From the NCBI GenBank assembly GCA_949987705.1, contig OX465281.1, forward strand, positions 195,349,112 to 195,413,111: a DNA stretch of 64,000 nucleotides. The letters are read 5' to 3'. Below are positions 1 to 10,696 of the stretch, one piece after another. Under the pieces are notes generated by a model. It was not told the DNA's origin. It worked only from the letters and a program-made list of their open reading frames with translations, and searched no databases. Origin of the DNA: Thereva unica. Its lineage: Eukaryota > Arthropoda > Insecta > Diptera > Therevidae. Positions within the stretch are counted from its first letter, which is position 1. Each line of letters begins with the position of its first letter. The position numbers and the translations under genes are program-made.

Positions 1-3000
1 GAGTCTTGCTGGTCCGTCTTCAAATCTGAAACGGTCACTGTGTCCACTTCAGACGGTATTGGCAATGGTGCCAGTTTATGTATTGGGCGTCTTAAGACAC
101 CGGATGCGGTCTTTACGTCTGCGACTCTAACTAAACCATCTTGGCCCTTAATGGTTTTTAGGATTCTTCCTAGTTGCCAGCTTAATACTGGAAGGTTATC
201 TTCTTGGAGCACAACCACGGTGCCTGGTTGGACGTTTTGGCATCGATTTTTCCATTTATACCTGTGTTGTAGTTCATGAAGGTATTCTCTAGTCCACCGA
301 TGCCAGAATTGTGTCTTCAGGTGGGTTACTAGCTTCCATCGTTGTAGCAGAGTGATCTTGGTTTGTTCGGCCTGAGGATCAATAACACTTGTTAACGGTT
401 CACCTATGAGGAAGTGACCGGGAGTAAGAGCCGAAAGATCGTCTGGATTTTCCGAGAGTACGGTTAGTGGTCTAGAGTTCAGTATCCCCTCAATCTCCAC
501 TATCACTGTCTCCAATTCCTCGTATGTGAGGGATGCCGTTGATACTGTTCTTATTAACAGATGTTTTGCTGACTTCACCGCTGCCTCCCACAATCCGCCA
601 AAATGTGGTGATCTTGGAGGAATAAAATGAAAATCTATGCCATTTCCTGTACAGAATGTGGTAATCTTTTCTTCTGAGTCCTTGGAATACACCGAATCTC
701 GTAACTCCGTTAGTTGATTTTTTGCTCCTACGAAATTTGTGGCATTGTCGCAATATAGATTGCGACAATTACCGCGTCTACTGGTAAATCTTCGGAGGGC
801 GGCGATAAATGCTGCTGTTGTTAGATCGCTAACGACCTCAAGATGCGTAGCTTTGGTGGCGAAACAACAAAACACTGCTACGTAACATTTATGCGGACGC
901 TTCCCTCTTAATTTGTAGTGGATCCAGAACGGACCACAGAAGTCCACGCCAGCGTTTACAAATGGTCTTGCGGGTTGTACTCGCGTTTGTGGCAAATTTC
1001 CCATAAACTGTGCAAGTAATTTTGGTTTAGCTCGTGAACATCGCAAGCAGTTTTGGACTGTTGATCTTGCAGTTGTTTTACCTTTTAAAGGCCAAAACCT
1101 CTCTCGTGTTATTGCAAGTAAGTTCTGGGCGCCTGCATGTGAATTTTTATGGTGTAAATGTTCCATCAGCATCTTTGTGGTGCTATGTGCGTAAGGTAAT
1201 AGCATTGGATGCTTTGTATCGTAAGGTAGGTTGGCTTCCTCGAGTCTTCCTCCTACTCGTATAATCCCATTCTCATCAATAAATGGGCTGAGGCTGCTGA
1301 TGGGACTTGCGTTGTGTACGATGGCTGACTTTTTCAATTGCTGAAGCTCCTCCTTGAATGTTTCAGCTTGCGTTTCCTTAATAAGGACAATTAGCGCTTC
1401 TTCTAGCTCATTTACAGTTAACTGCCCTTTGCTTCTATCTGGTTCTGTTTTGCACTTACAGTTCTTTACAAATCTAAGAACGTAAGCCGTAACCCTCTGC
1501 ATGTGGCTAAATGAATTACGATGGTTGATGGTTTTGGTAACCAGTCCTGCAACCATGCTTACTGGGATTGTAATCTTTGTTTTTTTCTTCTCCAAATCGC
1601 TCGCTGCAGGAACATATTGTGCCGGCCAAATGGATTCCTTCCCATGCAGGAACGGTGGTCCGTGGAACCATAACGCGTGGCCTGCTAATTTCTCGGGAGC
1701 AAGACCTCTGGATAATACATCAGCCGGATTCTGCTTTGAGGCTACATGTCGCCATTGATTGGCTTCAGATAACTCCTGGATTGCTGCTATCCTATTAGCA
1801 ACAAAGCTCTGGAAGGATGATGACGCAGAGTTCAACCAGTTGAGGACAATTTCAGAATCAGTCCAGTAGAATGTCTTGCAGTTTTGTAATTTTAAATCCT
1901 CCTTAACTCTTTTGGCTAGTTCGGAGGCAAGTTTCGCAGCACACAACTCAAGACGAGGAAGAGTTATCTTCTTGACAGGGGCTACTCTCGATTTAGCACA
2001 TAGAAGTGCTACTCTTATACAGTTGGTGCCAAATGTGGATCTGAGATAAACTGCTGCACCGTAAGCTCGTTCCGATGCGTCGGCGAATACATGCATTTGG
2101 ATTGTGTCAGGAACTTGTTGACTGAATATGTGTCGTGGGAATTTGATGTTGTTCAGGCTCCTCATACCTTCTCTGAATCTGATCCATCGGGTGTGCATCT
2201 CTTGAGGTATGGCGGCGTCCCAGTCTAGTTTCAATTCCCATAATTGTTGTAAGAATAACTTGGCGATAATCACAACAGGTCCCATTATGCCCAAGGGGTC
2301 AAATAAGTGTGCAATGTTAGAGGCCACTATTCTCTTGGTGACATTGTCGTTTTCGTTCCATGTTGCCTTTATACAGAAAGAGTCTGATTTAGGCATCCAT
2401 GTTAGGCCCAACGTCTTGACTTGTTCCTCATATGATCCATCCTTGAAATTTATTTGGACTTCCGTATCGTTGGATGGTATACCCATTAGTAATTGTGGGT
2501 GATTCGCGCACCACTTCCTTAGTTTAAATTGTCCTTGTTGTAACACCTTTATTGCTTCCTCCTGGATGGCGAGTGCCATTGATAAGCTGTCGGCTCCGGT
2601 CATCAAGTCATCTACATAGAAGTCGTTCTGTATGGCCTTGGAGCCCAAAGGAAACCTATCAGCGTTATCTTGGCCTAGTCTTTGTAAACACTTCGTTGCC
2701 AAATATGGTGCTGATGTTGTGCCGTAAGTAACAGTGTTGAGCTGGTAGAATTTCATAGAATGGCTAGGATCTTTTCTCCAGGCTATTAGTTGGTATTTGC
2801 GATCCTCCTCAGCCACCTCGATTTGCCGGAACATTTTTTCTACATCTGCCGTGAAGACAAACCTGGGTAGTCGGAACCGTAACAATATAGAGAAGAGTTC
2901 CGACTGGATGGTAGGTCCTGTTGCTAAAACATCGTTTAATGATAAATTGGTTGATGTTTTACACGACGCGTCGAACACTACCCTGAGTTTGGTGGTGCTA

Positions 3001-4913
3001 CTTTCTGGCTTCAAGACACAATGGTGTGGGAGAAAGTAGTATGGGTGACGGATTGATCTAATAGGCACTTCTTGCATGTGCCCTAGTTGAGAGTATTCAT
3101 CCAAGAACTTCGTATATTCCAATTTAAGGTCTTCATGTCGGCTTAACTTCTTCTCAAGTGAAGTGAATCTTCTAAGTGCAATGTCGATCGATTCACCCAG
3201 CTGCGCTGGATCTTGGTTAAAGGGTAACTTTACTATGAAGCGACCTTCGGAGCTTCTTTTAACGGTCTGGATGAAGTGCTCTTCGCAGCGTTTTTCGGCA
3301 GGTGTCAAAGCGGCGTGAGAAGTGTCAACTTCTTCCAGTTTCCAGAATCGTTCTATGGTGCTGTTGATATCATGATTGCCTCCAATTCCGCAAAATGATT
3401 TGGGTTGTGTCATTCCATCTATCCTTCCTGCGACGATCCATCCTAAAACAGAATTTTGTAGTACTGGCAACCCTTTGCCTAAAGTGATTTGGCCGACAGA
3501 TAAAAGTTCATGGTAGAATTCTGCTCCGACCAATACGTCAATTGCTGCACGATGGTTGAATGTAGAATCTGCAAGAGGTATGTTCTTTGGAATGTCCCAT
3601 AAGCTGGTGTCTATCTCCTCGGCTGGTTGAGGAGCTATAATTTGTGGTACCACTAATGCCTCTAAACGTCTTGAGAACCCTGAGGTTGTTGATTGCATCA
3701 GTATGTTTACTCTTTTTTGAGCTCTCTGCTTCATTTCCCAAATGCCTTCGATAATTGTATCTGCCGGTCGATGAGTTAATCCAAGTTTTTTACAAACTCT
3801 TTCGGTAATAACGTTCACCTGGGAGCCGGAATCTAGTATAGCTCTGCAGGATATTGTTAGGCCCTTGCCGTTGCTGATATTTATCATGGCGGTGCCTAAT
3901 AGGACATAACGTCTTCCTCTCATATTGTTTTGTGTGGCAAGAGTGAAATAATTGTCTGCCTTGTTTTCTGGCTTAGCTGCTGCCTCTGGAGTAGTTGATT
4001 GGTTTACTGGTATATCCTTTACTGCTGGCACACTATTGGTGTTTCTATCTATATGAAGAAGTGAATTGTGTTTGCTGTTGCATTTCTTGCAACTCCTTAG
4101 GCTACAAACAGCTGCTGCATGCCCAGGTTTGAGGCAATTAACGCAAAGTTTGTTTCTTCTTACTAAATTGAGTCTGTTGTTCGGAGATAATTGGAGGAAC
4201 TCCTTGCAGAAATATAACGGGTGGCTGGCCTTGCATATGCTGCAACTATGTGGTACACTGGAAGTTGATGATAGCGCCTTAACTGTCGACTGCCGCACTT
4301 GGTGTGCCTCATGGTGTCTGCCTTTGTTACCTAAAGCCTCCAGTGATTGAAACCTCGTCTCTAAGAACTCCAGTAGTTCCTTTACTGGCTGAAGATTCCT
4401 GGGTTCCTTTAATGATTGCTCGTATAGGCTATGAGTATTTCTATCGAGCTTTTTGATTAAAAGATGCACCAATAATGGATCCCAATCATTAGTAGATATG
4501 TTTAAATTTTGAAGTCCTAGCAGGCATTCTTGAGTTACATCATGTAAGGATTTTATCCCAGCCGCGCTTTCTGTAGAGAGCACCGGCTGTGCCAGAAGCT
4601 TGTTTAGAAGTGCGGTCACAAGTAATCTGGTATTGTTGTATCGATCTCTTAGCATATCCCATGCAGCCTCGTAGTTCTCGTCGGTTATGGTAAAATGTCT
4701 TATGAGACGCTCTGCTTCCCCAGATAAATTGGTCTTAAGGTACCAAAGCTTTTGGCATCCTCCCATCTGCTGGTTATTTACCATTTGGTTGAAAAGGTCA
4801 TGAAATTGGCGCCATTTTAGGTAATCGCCGTCGAATTTCGGGATGCTGATCTTGGGAAGCTGCATCATGCTTGGCTGGTTAATTGAAGTGGAGTATTGCT
4901 GCGTGGTAACTTG
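1..4913 (-). CDS. BEL/Pao Gag-Pol (zinc knuckles, protease, RT, RNase H, integrase), partial
   Basis: The frame is open from 4913 to the window edge. In order: a DUF1759-like Gag region (LPKISIPKFDGDYLKW near 4860); cysteine knuckles (CSICKASH, CVNCLKPGHAAAVC, CKKCNSKH, about 4050-4290); aspartic protease with DSG at 3825-3833 (AILDSGSQVNVI); RT with YVDD at 2607-2618 (NDFYVDDLMTGAD); an A17-type region plus RNase H (VFADASERAYGAAVY, YWTDSEIVLNWL) at about 1700-2300; and an integrase with HHCC zinc region (HHKNSHAG...CLRCSRAK, about 1060-1150) and DDE residues in GVDFCGPF, YCDNATNF and GGLWEAAV. The C-terminal integrase motif GVLRRPIHKLAPLP is at about 70-115. All catalytic residues I looked for are present, so apart from the upstream TAG the copy looks coding-competent. 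It converts element RNA to DNA and integrates it. Confidence 0.92.
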
Positions 4914-5687
4914 CTAAGGTACATCCTGCACTTCCAATTTTTGTGTTAAGTGCAATATTCCTGCTTGGACCAACTGCTCCAATTGAAGGTATGCCTCCAT
5001 ATTATAGCCGACTGCCTGTGGGTCATCGCTTAGTTCGCAAATAGTTTGGTGGTACTGCTCAACCTGAGCCCAATAGCCGTCAATTGATTTTAATTGTAGC
5101 TCCGAGTACTGCTTGGGTTGCACTTGTCTGTCCGCAAGTGTTTGTGTCAGAAGCCGATCAAGTGACTGCATGATCGCCCCTTGCCTCCTTATCAGCTTCA
5201 CAATTTGGTCATTATTCTCTGTATTACTCTCGGGAGCTGCTGTATGATTAACAGCCGGTTGACCTGTTTTGATTAACTTCTTGATGGCCCCCTTAGATGG
5301 TTGATATGCCTTAGCACCTTCTTCAGCTTCATGGTCGTTTTCCTCGTCGTCCAATTGCAAGTTCAACATGGGCCCTGGGGGTTGTGACGATGCTGCATCT
5401 TTGAGCTCGGTTATGTTGGCACCGATGATCTCAAAGTATTTGTGGTATAACTTCTTTATGGCGTCGAAATATTCCTTCTTGAAATATGCATGGCTCAATG
5501 GTACGTCTTCTAGCTTCCTGATCACGCTATCTGTTTGCTGGAATGTCTCCCAAGCAGCCTGCAAACATTGCAGTTTGTCTTGGCAGTATTTCAGAGTTCT
5601 GCGCTCGGTTGGAGTCTTCCTGTAGTTGGATATAAGCTGCTCGATCTCTCCCCCAACCTTGCCTTGTGATTCTGCCAGTGGTTCCAT
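4914..5687 (-). CDS. Gag N-terminal part of the BEL/Pao polyprotein, ended by TAG
   Basis: This is a 257-residue frame starting MEPLAESQGK and ending QDVP before TAG. It is rich in charged and helical sequence (K, E, Q, L), as expected for the N-terminal Gag region of BEL/Pao, and has no enzymatic motif. The ATG is the first after the leader and has a reasonable context (GTCATGG). The stop at 4914-4916 is in the same frame as the DUF1759-like Gag region and pol that follow, with no overlap or frame change. BEL elements normally encode one long polyprotein, so TAG is either a nonsense mutation (CAG to TAG is one transition) or a readthrough site. It is followed by CAA, as in leaky stop contexts. 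Confidence 0.8.
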   Translation of the reverse strand: MEPLAESQGKVGGEIEQLISNYRKTPTERRTLKYCQDKLQCLQAAWETFQQTDSVIRKLEDVPLSHAYFKKEYFDAIKKLYHKYFEIIGANITELKDAASSQPPGPMLNLQLDDEENDHEAEEGAKAYQPSKGAIKKLIKTGQPAVNHTAAPESNTENNDQIVKLIRRQGAIMQSLDRLLTQTLADRQVQPKQYSELQLKSIDGYWAQVEQYHQTICELSDDPQAVGYNMEAYLQLEQLVQAGILHLTQKLEVQDVP

Positions 5688-5822
5688 GACTTCAAAGCGA
5701 TGATCAGATGGATATAAAATTTATGCTTCTGGTATGTGTGTTGGATAGGTGTCCGCTGTGACCTTAACGATGCTTCCAGCGACTGTGATTTTGCGTGGAT
5801 CGTGATATTAGCCCCTGCTAAA

Positions 5823-5839
5823 TCACGTCGGGGTCACCA
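5823..5839 (-). other. Primer-binding site of the BEL/Pao element
   Basis: The minus strand reads TGGTGACCCCGACGTGA two bases after the LTR end. It starts with the TGG complement of a tRNA CCA tail and has the position expected for minus-strand DNA priming. I did not assign the tRNA. Confidence 0.75.
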
Positions 5840-5841
5840 GA

Positions 5842-6181
5842 TGTTTTTGTATAGCGAGGGAAGCTTTTTTCTCCCCGCTTGGTTGATGGTGGAAATGCGC
5901 CTAGGTACAAACCTATGCGCTTTTGTTTGGGGTTTTTCGCCTAGGTACAAAACCTATGCGCTGTAGAATAGTGCCCTAGTTCACTACTAGTGCACGAGAA
6001 GGGAAAAAAATGTCTTAGGTGATACACCAAAAACGCTTGATTCTAGTTGAAAGTCAACTGGTCTTTATTCATTTAAAATTCGACTTATATACTACCTGGC
6101 TAACATATTTTTTTTTCTCTAATTTAATATTTACAACAAAAAATATTTTCCTTTAAAGAAAACTTAAATGCATATTCAACA
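5842..6181 (-). repeat. 5' LTR of the BEL/Pao element
   Basis: The inner end is firm: in minus orientation the LTR ends ...CAAAAACA at 5842, two bases before the PBS. Minus-strand signals are a TATA-like TATATAAG near 6081-6090 and AATAAA near 6062-6067. The outer end near 6181 (TGTTGAATATGC on the minus strand) is chosen only because it starts with TGT. Two imperfect copies of a short inverted motif (GCGCCTAGG, then tacaaa, then CCTATGCGC) lie at about 5895-5962 and could fold in the R/U5 part of the RNA. Confidence 0.6.
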
Positions 6182-6550
6182 ATTAAATTCTTACGTTCTA
6201 ATGTAATATGATCTGTCTGACTGATAAGAGTATTGTGGTAAAAATGCTACGTTAACAAGAAAATAAATTTTTACTGTAATGAAGCTAAGTTGTTTTGTGG
6301 TAAAAAATTGTATTACTTGAATTTGAATATTTTTGGAAAATTTAGGTTTTGATGGACTTAAAAATAAATGCGTGATCTGAAGAAATAAATGCGTGATCTG
6401 AACAGGTAGTTTGCCACGGTGGTCCCGTACAATTTTTTCTAAATTCTGATAAAGGAGTTCGAAGTTAGCCATAAAAAACTGTTAAAATTAGTTCACTTTG
6501 AACCTTTCATAGGCACCGAACAAATTACATCATTGTCGTGAAACTGTTAG
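6182..6550. other. AT-rich spacer
   Basis: I see nothing recognisable here. Part may belong to the BEL LTR if that extends beyond 6181. A 15-bp direct repeat (aaataaatgcgtgat) lies at about 6360-6395. Confidence 0.4.
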
Positions 6551-6552
6551 AA

Positions 6553-6632
6553 GGCCGGTGGGCGAGTGGGTAGAGCGTGGCACGTAGTTCCAGCGTTAAT
6601 ATAACGTTGCAGGTTCAAACCTAGGTGGGCGG
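6553..6632 (+). repeat. tRNA-like SINE head or tRNA relic
   Basis: There is an A-box-like stretch (TGGGCGAGTGGG, about 6559-6570) and a B-box-like stretch (GGTTCAAACCT, 6612-6622) about 42 bp apart, as in Pol III promoters of tRNA-derived SINEs. The acceptor stem does not pair as in a working tRNA gene. It lies just upstream of a non-LTR element and differs from the SINE family seen six times elsewhere in this window. Confidence 0.4.
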
Positions 6633-6639
6633 TTCGATT

Positions 6640-7053
6640 TTAAGGTGAATGCCCCTTTGGGAAAAGAAAAAGTTGCGGACAAAAGCAAGGGGGTCTGTGT
6701 TCTCCGCAAATCTAAAGGATATCCTGCTAGTTATTGAGGATGTCCTAAATATGCAGAGCTCAAGGAACGCATGAAAGCGCGAAAAGATCAGTTGAAGGCT
6801 GAACAAGCGAATAAAACGCAAATGTTCAAAAATTTCGTTGTTCCTGGAATGTCCTTGTCCTTGGAATGGCTACAGGAGCCCAGGCAACAAAACAACAAGC
6901 TCCAAAAGCTGCTCCTGCAGCGAGCTCTGGAGACGGTGACCTTAAGGCGGTTCTCTTGTCCATACAAGGGCAAATCTAAGCGAGCATGCAACTCGTTTAG
7001 ATATAGTATACTCTGCGTTCTTTTCGACAGAAACCATCTCTGGGTAAGCTGTT
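6640..7053 (+). pseudogene. ORF1 (Gag-like) C-terminal remnant of element A
   Basis: Allowing one stop, the frame reads KSKGYPASY, stop, GCPKYAELKERMKAR. This matches the last knuckle of Jockey/I-type ORF1 proteins (typically G-x-HPANYRGCPxY). The stop is TGA where CGA (Arg) is expected, which fits C-to-T decay at a CpG. The part after 6771 stays open to about 7000, is charged, and has no enzymatic motif. ORF2 follows with overlap or a short spacer. Confidence 0.6.
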
Positions 7054-7952
7054 TAATGGCTTCACGCAGGGAGGACACGACCAAGGTCACTGCGGTGAAC
7101 GTCAACTCATTGATACGAAACGAGAGAAGGGCGAACCTACTAACCCTCTTGCAGAACCAAAATCCGGATGTGGTTTTGGCTAGTGAAACTAAAATAAGCA
7201 GAAGCACATAGTGGATTACAGAGATTATGTGGTAATTAGGCGTGATCGACCTATGTCCCATGAGGGATTAAAGGAGTATAAAGAAGAAGAAGAAGACCTA
7301 ATGCCATCAAGGCGGAGGCCTACTAATATTAATAAAGACTTCCCTGAAATATAAAATCGTGTATAGCAGGGATGAAGAAAGGTTTCAGGTGCTAGAAGCG
7401 TACGTTATATACATCCCTCTGTCTACTGGCAGAAGGTTGTATATAATTGCCGCGTATGCAACTCAAACTTCTCAATCCAGGATATTTATAGAGGAATTGA
7501 ACTTGCTCTTTCAAACGCTTCAACTGGAGTCGGAGCAAAATTTTTACTTATTGGCCGGAGATTTAAACGCACGCCATGCGGCATTTGGAGACCAAACAGC
7601 CAATACCAGAGGCAAGCAACTGAATGACTGGTTGGCTCGAAATAGTATTCAGCGGAAAATTAACCTTCTCGCTACAGACATACTGTCATGCCCAGGCGTT
7701 TTGTCGTTTCTGGATTTATGTCTGCTAGATTCTCTGATGGGGCTACCAGGGATAAATACGAACGAGACAAACTGCTTAACGACAGTACCAGACCATTACG
7801 GACTTGAAATAACAATACAAGTCTCTGACGATTCCGTGGAACTTCTGGAATATTGTGAAGTGCATCCTTTTGCATACCAAAGATGCACTGGCCAAAATTC
7901 GAGAAGTCTATGTAAAGGGCAATACAGAATACCAGACTCCTACCTCCAATGA
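7054..7952 (+). pseudogene. AP-endonuclease domain of element A ORF2, interrupted
   Basis: The start TAVNVNSLIRNERRANLL...NPDVVLASETKI is the N-terminus of an apurinic-type endonuclease, including the E of SETK. After an insertion at 7253-7294 the domain continues with GGGLLILIKTSLKYK, then AGDLNARHAAFGD (active-site D and N) and DHYGLEI (active-site D-H). This enzyme nicks the target to prime reverse transcription. The insertion and stops from about 7960 inactivate it. Confidence 0.8.
7253..7294 (+). mobile_element. 42-bp 5'-truncated RTE 3' end
   Basis: The sequence ATGTCCCATGAGGGATTAAA followed by GGAGTATAAAGAAGAAG repeats matches the last bases of the RTE copy ending at 15001 (coding end plus TAAAGAAGAAG tail). 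It is flanked by GACCT on both sides (7248-7252 and 7295-7299), and removing it restores the endonuclease reading. It is therefore a very short, 5'-truncated target-primed insertion. Confidence 0.8.
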
Positions 7953-8117
7953 TCAGGAATCTAACCAACAATGAGATTGATTCATATCTCAAAAATATGG
8001 ACAATCTCATCATACAGACGATGGAAAAGACGAAAAAACGAAAAAAAAACAACACGGATTGCCATTTAGTCGTTGACTTTCAATGCACTAAATCTTGCTG
8101 GTATTAGCTCCGTCTTC
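7953..8117 (+). pseudogene. Degenerate end of the endonuclease and linker
   Basis: Several stops and A-rich stretches occur. Scattered codons suggest the EN-RT linker of element A, but no clear domain remains. Confidence 0.35.
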
Positions 8118-8250
8118 AAAGATGATTCTTCTTTCTAAATCCATTCTGATTGGATTAATATTGTTAAAAATTACAAACAATTATTTAATCCTTTTTTGTG
8201 TATCACGAGATTGATTTTTCCTGAAATCGGTTTTAAAACTTTATTTATTA
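8118..8250. repeat. AT-rich interspersed repeat, copy 1
   Basis: This is about 133 bp containing GATTGGATTAATATTGTTAA and ending ...GGTTTTAAAACTTTATT. Copies occur at 10298-10430 and 10697-10801. It splits element A between EN and RT. The end carries AATAAA on the minus strand. I cannot assign a family; a fragment of an LTR or a DNA element is possible. Confidence 0.65.
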
Positions 8251-8269
8251 TTATTTATATTTAACACAT

Positions 8270-8523
8270 TTACAACTGCAAAGGGCGTCTCAGGGAGTTC
8301 AAATACGAACTGCGAAAGTCAAAGAGCGAATCCAGGAAGACCTTTTGCAGGTTTTTCGGTCGCCGCAAAAATGAGAAAGGTTCTCTCGAAAAGCCCAATG
8401 TGCCAAGAACTGCTGCAACAAGCAGACAGGAGTCATTGAAACTCCTACTCGATACCCATTTTCCTGGCTCAACATCTCTTGCTGCATCTGCAGAAATAGG
8501 TTTTGAGGACCCAACTTCTTAGG
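8270..8523 (+). pseudogene. EN-RT linker of element A ORF2
   Basis: Frames give LRKSKSESRKTFCRFF and SLKLLLDTHFPGS, the linker that precedes the RT in this group of non-LTR elements (consensus ...LLLxTHFPGS). The SINE at 8524 directly follows GFEDPTS. Confidence 0.65.
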
Positions 8524-8990
8524 GGGGGCCTCGGTAGCCTAGGGAGTAAGGCGTCTAGCTACTATCCGAGAGGTCCCGGGTTCGATTCCCGGCCAAGCCC
8601 AACGGTCCTTCGCCTTTTCCAATTTCCCACCTACATAACTTTCCTTCTTTCTTCTTCCCTCTTTACATTCCTGATTCCTCTTGTCATAGCCTTCTTAGCT
8701 CTTCCCCGCTCCGCCCGCCAAAGCGCATGTCATCGGTTGGTTGATGAGATTCAACTCGTTTCAGGAGGCATAACACTCCAGCGAGCTGTTTCTCGATGCC
8801 CCGATGTCAAAGTCGCAATAGTAATGGTTGTAAGTAGGTGGACTGAAAACTATCGCGGGTAGGTTGTGGCAGTTCCTTCCTTCCCCGACTAGAGCTGCTG
8901 TTCGACATTGCACTCTATATGAAGAAAATAGATTGTCGACAGTATAAAGGGTCTTCCCTGAGACTGTAGTCTTTCACATAAAAAAAAAAT
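8524..8990 (+). mobile_element. tRNA-derived SINE, copy S1 (full length)
   Basis: The 5' head is tRNA-like (GGGGCCTCGGTAGCCTAGG; B box GGGTTCGATTCCCGG at about 8578-8592). A body of about 370 bp follows, with blocks such as GCGCATGTCATCGGTTGG and AGCTGCTGTTCGACATTG, and it ends in CACATAAAAAAAAA. The same body recurs at 20804-21733, 42377-42745, 54824-55286 and 55577-56012. It has no coding capacity; Pol III transcription and mobilisation by a resident non-LTR element would be expected. The target duplication is degraded (ttcttagg and atttagg). Confidence 0.88.
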
Positions 8991-9011
8991 AAATAATGAA
9001 CATAATTTAGG

Positions 9012-9610
9012 CACCCCATTGAGAGATTGATAAACAGGGATATACTCCTGTGGTCCATAGAAGGCTTCAAGCCTCATAAACCACCTGTACCAAACGGAAT
9101 TTATCCCATTGAAATTCAGAAAGTCAGTGACCTTATTCTGAATTGGCTCGCAGCCATCTATAGGACATCATTGAGAGTAGCGAAGGTGGCTTTCATTCCA
9201 AAAGCGGGTAAAATCTCCTACCACAATCCAAAGGACTTGAGACCTATATGTCTCACATTCTTTCTCCTCAAGATACTAGAAAGACTTGTGGAAATTCATG
9301 TTAAGCAAAGCATTGATATAAAACTGCTTTCTCCCTCGCAGCATGCCTACACGAACGTTAAATCAGTAGACACTGCTCTCCGCTCCCTGGTAGGGGTCAT
9401 CGAAAGATCCCTTGAATTCAAGGAACTCACGTTGGCTGCTTTGTTAAATATTGAAAGTGCTTTCAACAATGTTGAATCTTCTGCGATCACGGGGGCACTC
9501 TAGCGTCTGAATGTTGATGGGTGCTCCGGGACCTTGATTGATCAGCTCATAAAATCTAGTCTGGTGCTTTCGGAATAAGTCAGACGGGTTAGAATATAAC
9601 AGTCAACGAA
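9012..9610 (+). pseudogene. RT N-terminal half of element A
   Basis: This reads LLWSIEGFKPHKPPVPNGIYP, then VAFIPKAGK, DLRPICLTFFLLKILERLVE, SQHAYTNVKSVDTAL and LLNIESAFNNV, which are RT blocks 0-3. The first active-site aspartate position (usually FLDIEGAFD) reads LLNIESAFN, so a catalytic D is lost. The frame breaks at 9503. The block with QGGVLSPLLW is missing between about 9595 and 9611, so roughly 150 bp appear deleted. Confidence 0.8.
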
Positions 9611-10290
9611 GTGCTGATAACTCTGCGGGAGTCTGGGTGCACCACGGTGGCCTATGCTGATGACATTGTGCTGGTGATGACCGGCAAGTACATCTCAACA
9701 ATAAGAGATATAATGCAACAAGCATTGGATACTCTTGCTCATTGGGCTACTACAAAGGGTCTAGGCGTTAACCCAGCCAATACTGAAGTAGTGCTCTTTA
9801 CAAAGAAGCATAGACTTCCTAATTTTTCTTCTTTAAGACTCTGCAATGAAACACTACCTCTAAAGGAGGATGCGAAATTTCTAGGTCTCGTACTCGATAG
9901 GAAACTAACGTGGAGGCCGAATCTTTAAGAAAGAACCAATAAGGCCGAAACAGCTCTCTTCTTATGCCAGAGAACGATCGGAGTCAATTGGGGGCCTTAA
10001 ACCTCGCATCGTCCACTAGCTCTATACAGCCGTAATCAGACCTATACTTATGCATGGCATATCGGTACGGTGGAATTCATTACAGAAGATTATCGTAAGA
10101 TACTGGAAAGGATCCAAAGAACAGATGAGCTGTGAATAAGTGGTGCAATGAGAAGCACCTCAACAGATGTGCTAGATTGCATCTTACTCCTTTGGACATA
10201 CACGCCGAGCAAATGGCAGCTTGGACGGCCGCCAGCACAAAGGCTTCTCTTGGATGGACTCCATATTCATATATCCATCTTTAGGAGGTT
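9611..10290 (+). pseudogene. RT C-terminal half of element A with YADD
   Basis: This carries VAYADDIVLVMTGKY (RT block 5), then LGVNPANTEVVLFTKKH and KFLGLVLDRKLTWRPNL. After a stop at 9926 it continues in shifting frames (QRTIGVNWG, LERIQRT, LDIHAEQMAAWTAASTKASL) to a stop near 10285. This is the thumb and C-terminal part of ORF2. I see no RNase H after it. Confidence 0.8.
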
Positions 10291-10297
10291 CGTTTGC

Positions 10298-10430
10298 AAA
10301 GGTGATTCTTCTTTCTAAATCCATTGTGATTGGATTAATGTTGTTAAAAATTACAAGCAATTATTTAATCCTTTTGTTGTGTATCACGGGATTAGTTTTT
10401 TCCTGAAGTCGGTTTTAAAACTTTATTTTA
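10298..10430. repeat. AT-rich interspersed repeat, copy 2
   Basis: This matches copy 1 along its length from AAAGGTGATTCTTCTTTCTA to the end, with scattered substitutions. It begins just after element A ends, so the two repeats bracket the RT half of the element. Confidence 0.65.
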
Positions 10431-10490
10431 TTTCGTACTTTTTAGTGCATATACATTTTTTTCAGCGGGGAGTTTAAAAAAAGGTAGATC

Positions 10491-10560
10491 CACACGAAAC
10501 GATTTACTTGTGCAAATTGGCTTGCGCAAGTGAATTGGCACAAATAGATCGTTCCGTGTA
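10491..10560. repeat. Imperfect palindrome (MITE-like)
   Basis: The left arm (10491-10517, CACACGAAACGATTTACTTG...) pairs with the right arm (10534-10560), with about six mismatches in 27 bp around a GC-rich loop (GGCTTGCGCAAG). A second GGTTGGCTTGCGCAACC palindrome follows at about 10570-10586. These look like the remains of a palindromic non-autonomous DNA element. Confidence 0.45.
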
Positions 10561-10696
10561 AACTCAACGGGTTGGCTTGCGCAACCCAATATGTTTGACT
10601 TGTACAAAATATGTCTCGGCTACAACCCTCGCATGCGCATGGGTGAACGGTGATGTTCGACCACCTACCCGTCCGACCTTATCATAATCAATGTAA

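Larger units (their letters stand above)
1..6181 (-). mobile_element. BEL/Pao LTR retrotransposon, nearly complete, cut by the window edge
   Basis: Read on the minus strand the order is 5' LTR, primer-binding site, leader, gag, protease, RT, A17-type/RNase H region and integrase, which is the BEL/Pao order. The frame runs from 5687 to position 1 with a single in-frame stop. The 3' end of pol and the 3' LTR lie beyond the left edge. No env-like frame is seen. The strong conservation, with every catalytic motif present, suggests a fairly young copy. The outer LTR boundary at about 6181 is a guess, because the second LTR is not in view. Confidence 0.9.
6640..10290 (+). mobile_element. Decayed I/LOA/Jockey-like non-LTR retrotransposon A
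   Basis: The pieces are collinear: a Gag zinc-knuckle tail, AP endonuclease, linker, RT and C-terminal ORF2. They are broken by stops, frameshifts and a deletion, and interrupted by a 42-bp RTE stub (7253-7294), an AT-rich repeat (8118-8250) and a SINE (8524-8990). It is not functional. Confidence 0.8.

Noticed and set aside
2209..2502. Plus-strand frames at 1-5.7 kb as separate genes
   Set aside because: All lie antisense to the continuous BEL/Pao frame, which carries every expected motif.
8524..8600. tRNA gene
   Set aside because: A and B boxes are present, but the same head recurs with a SINE body and A-tail in other copies, and the stems do not fold as a working tRNA.
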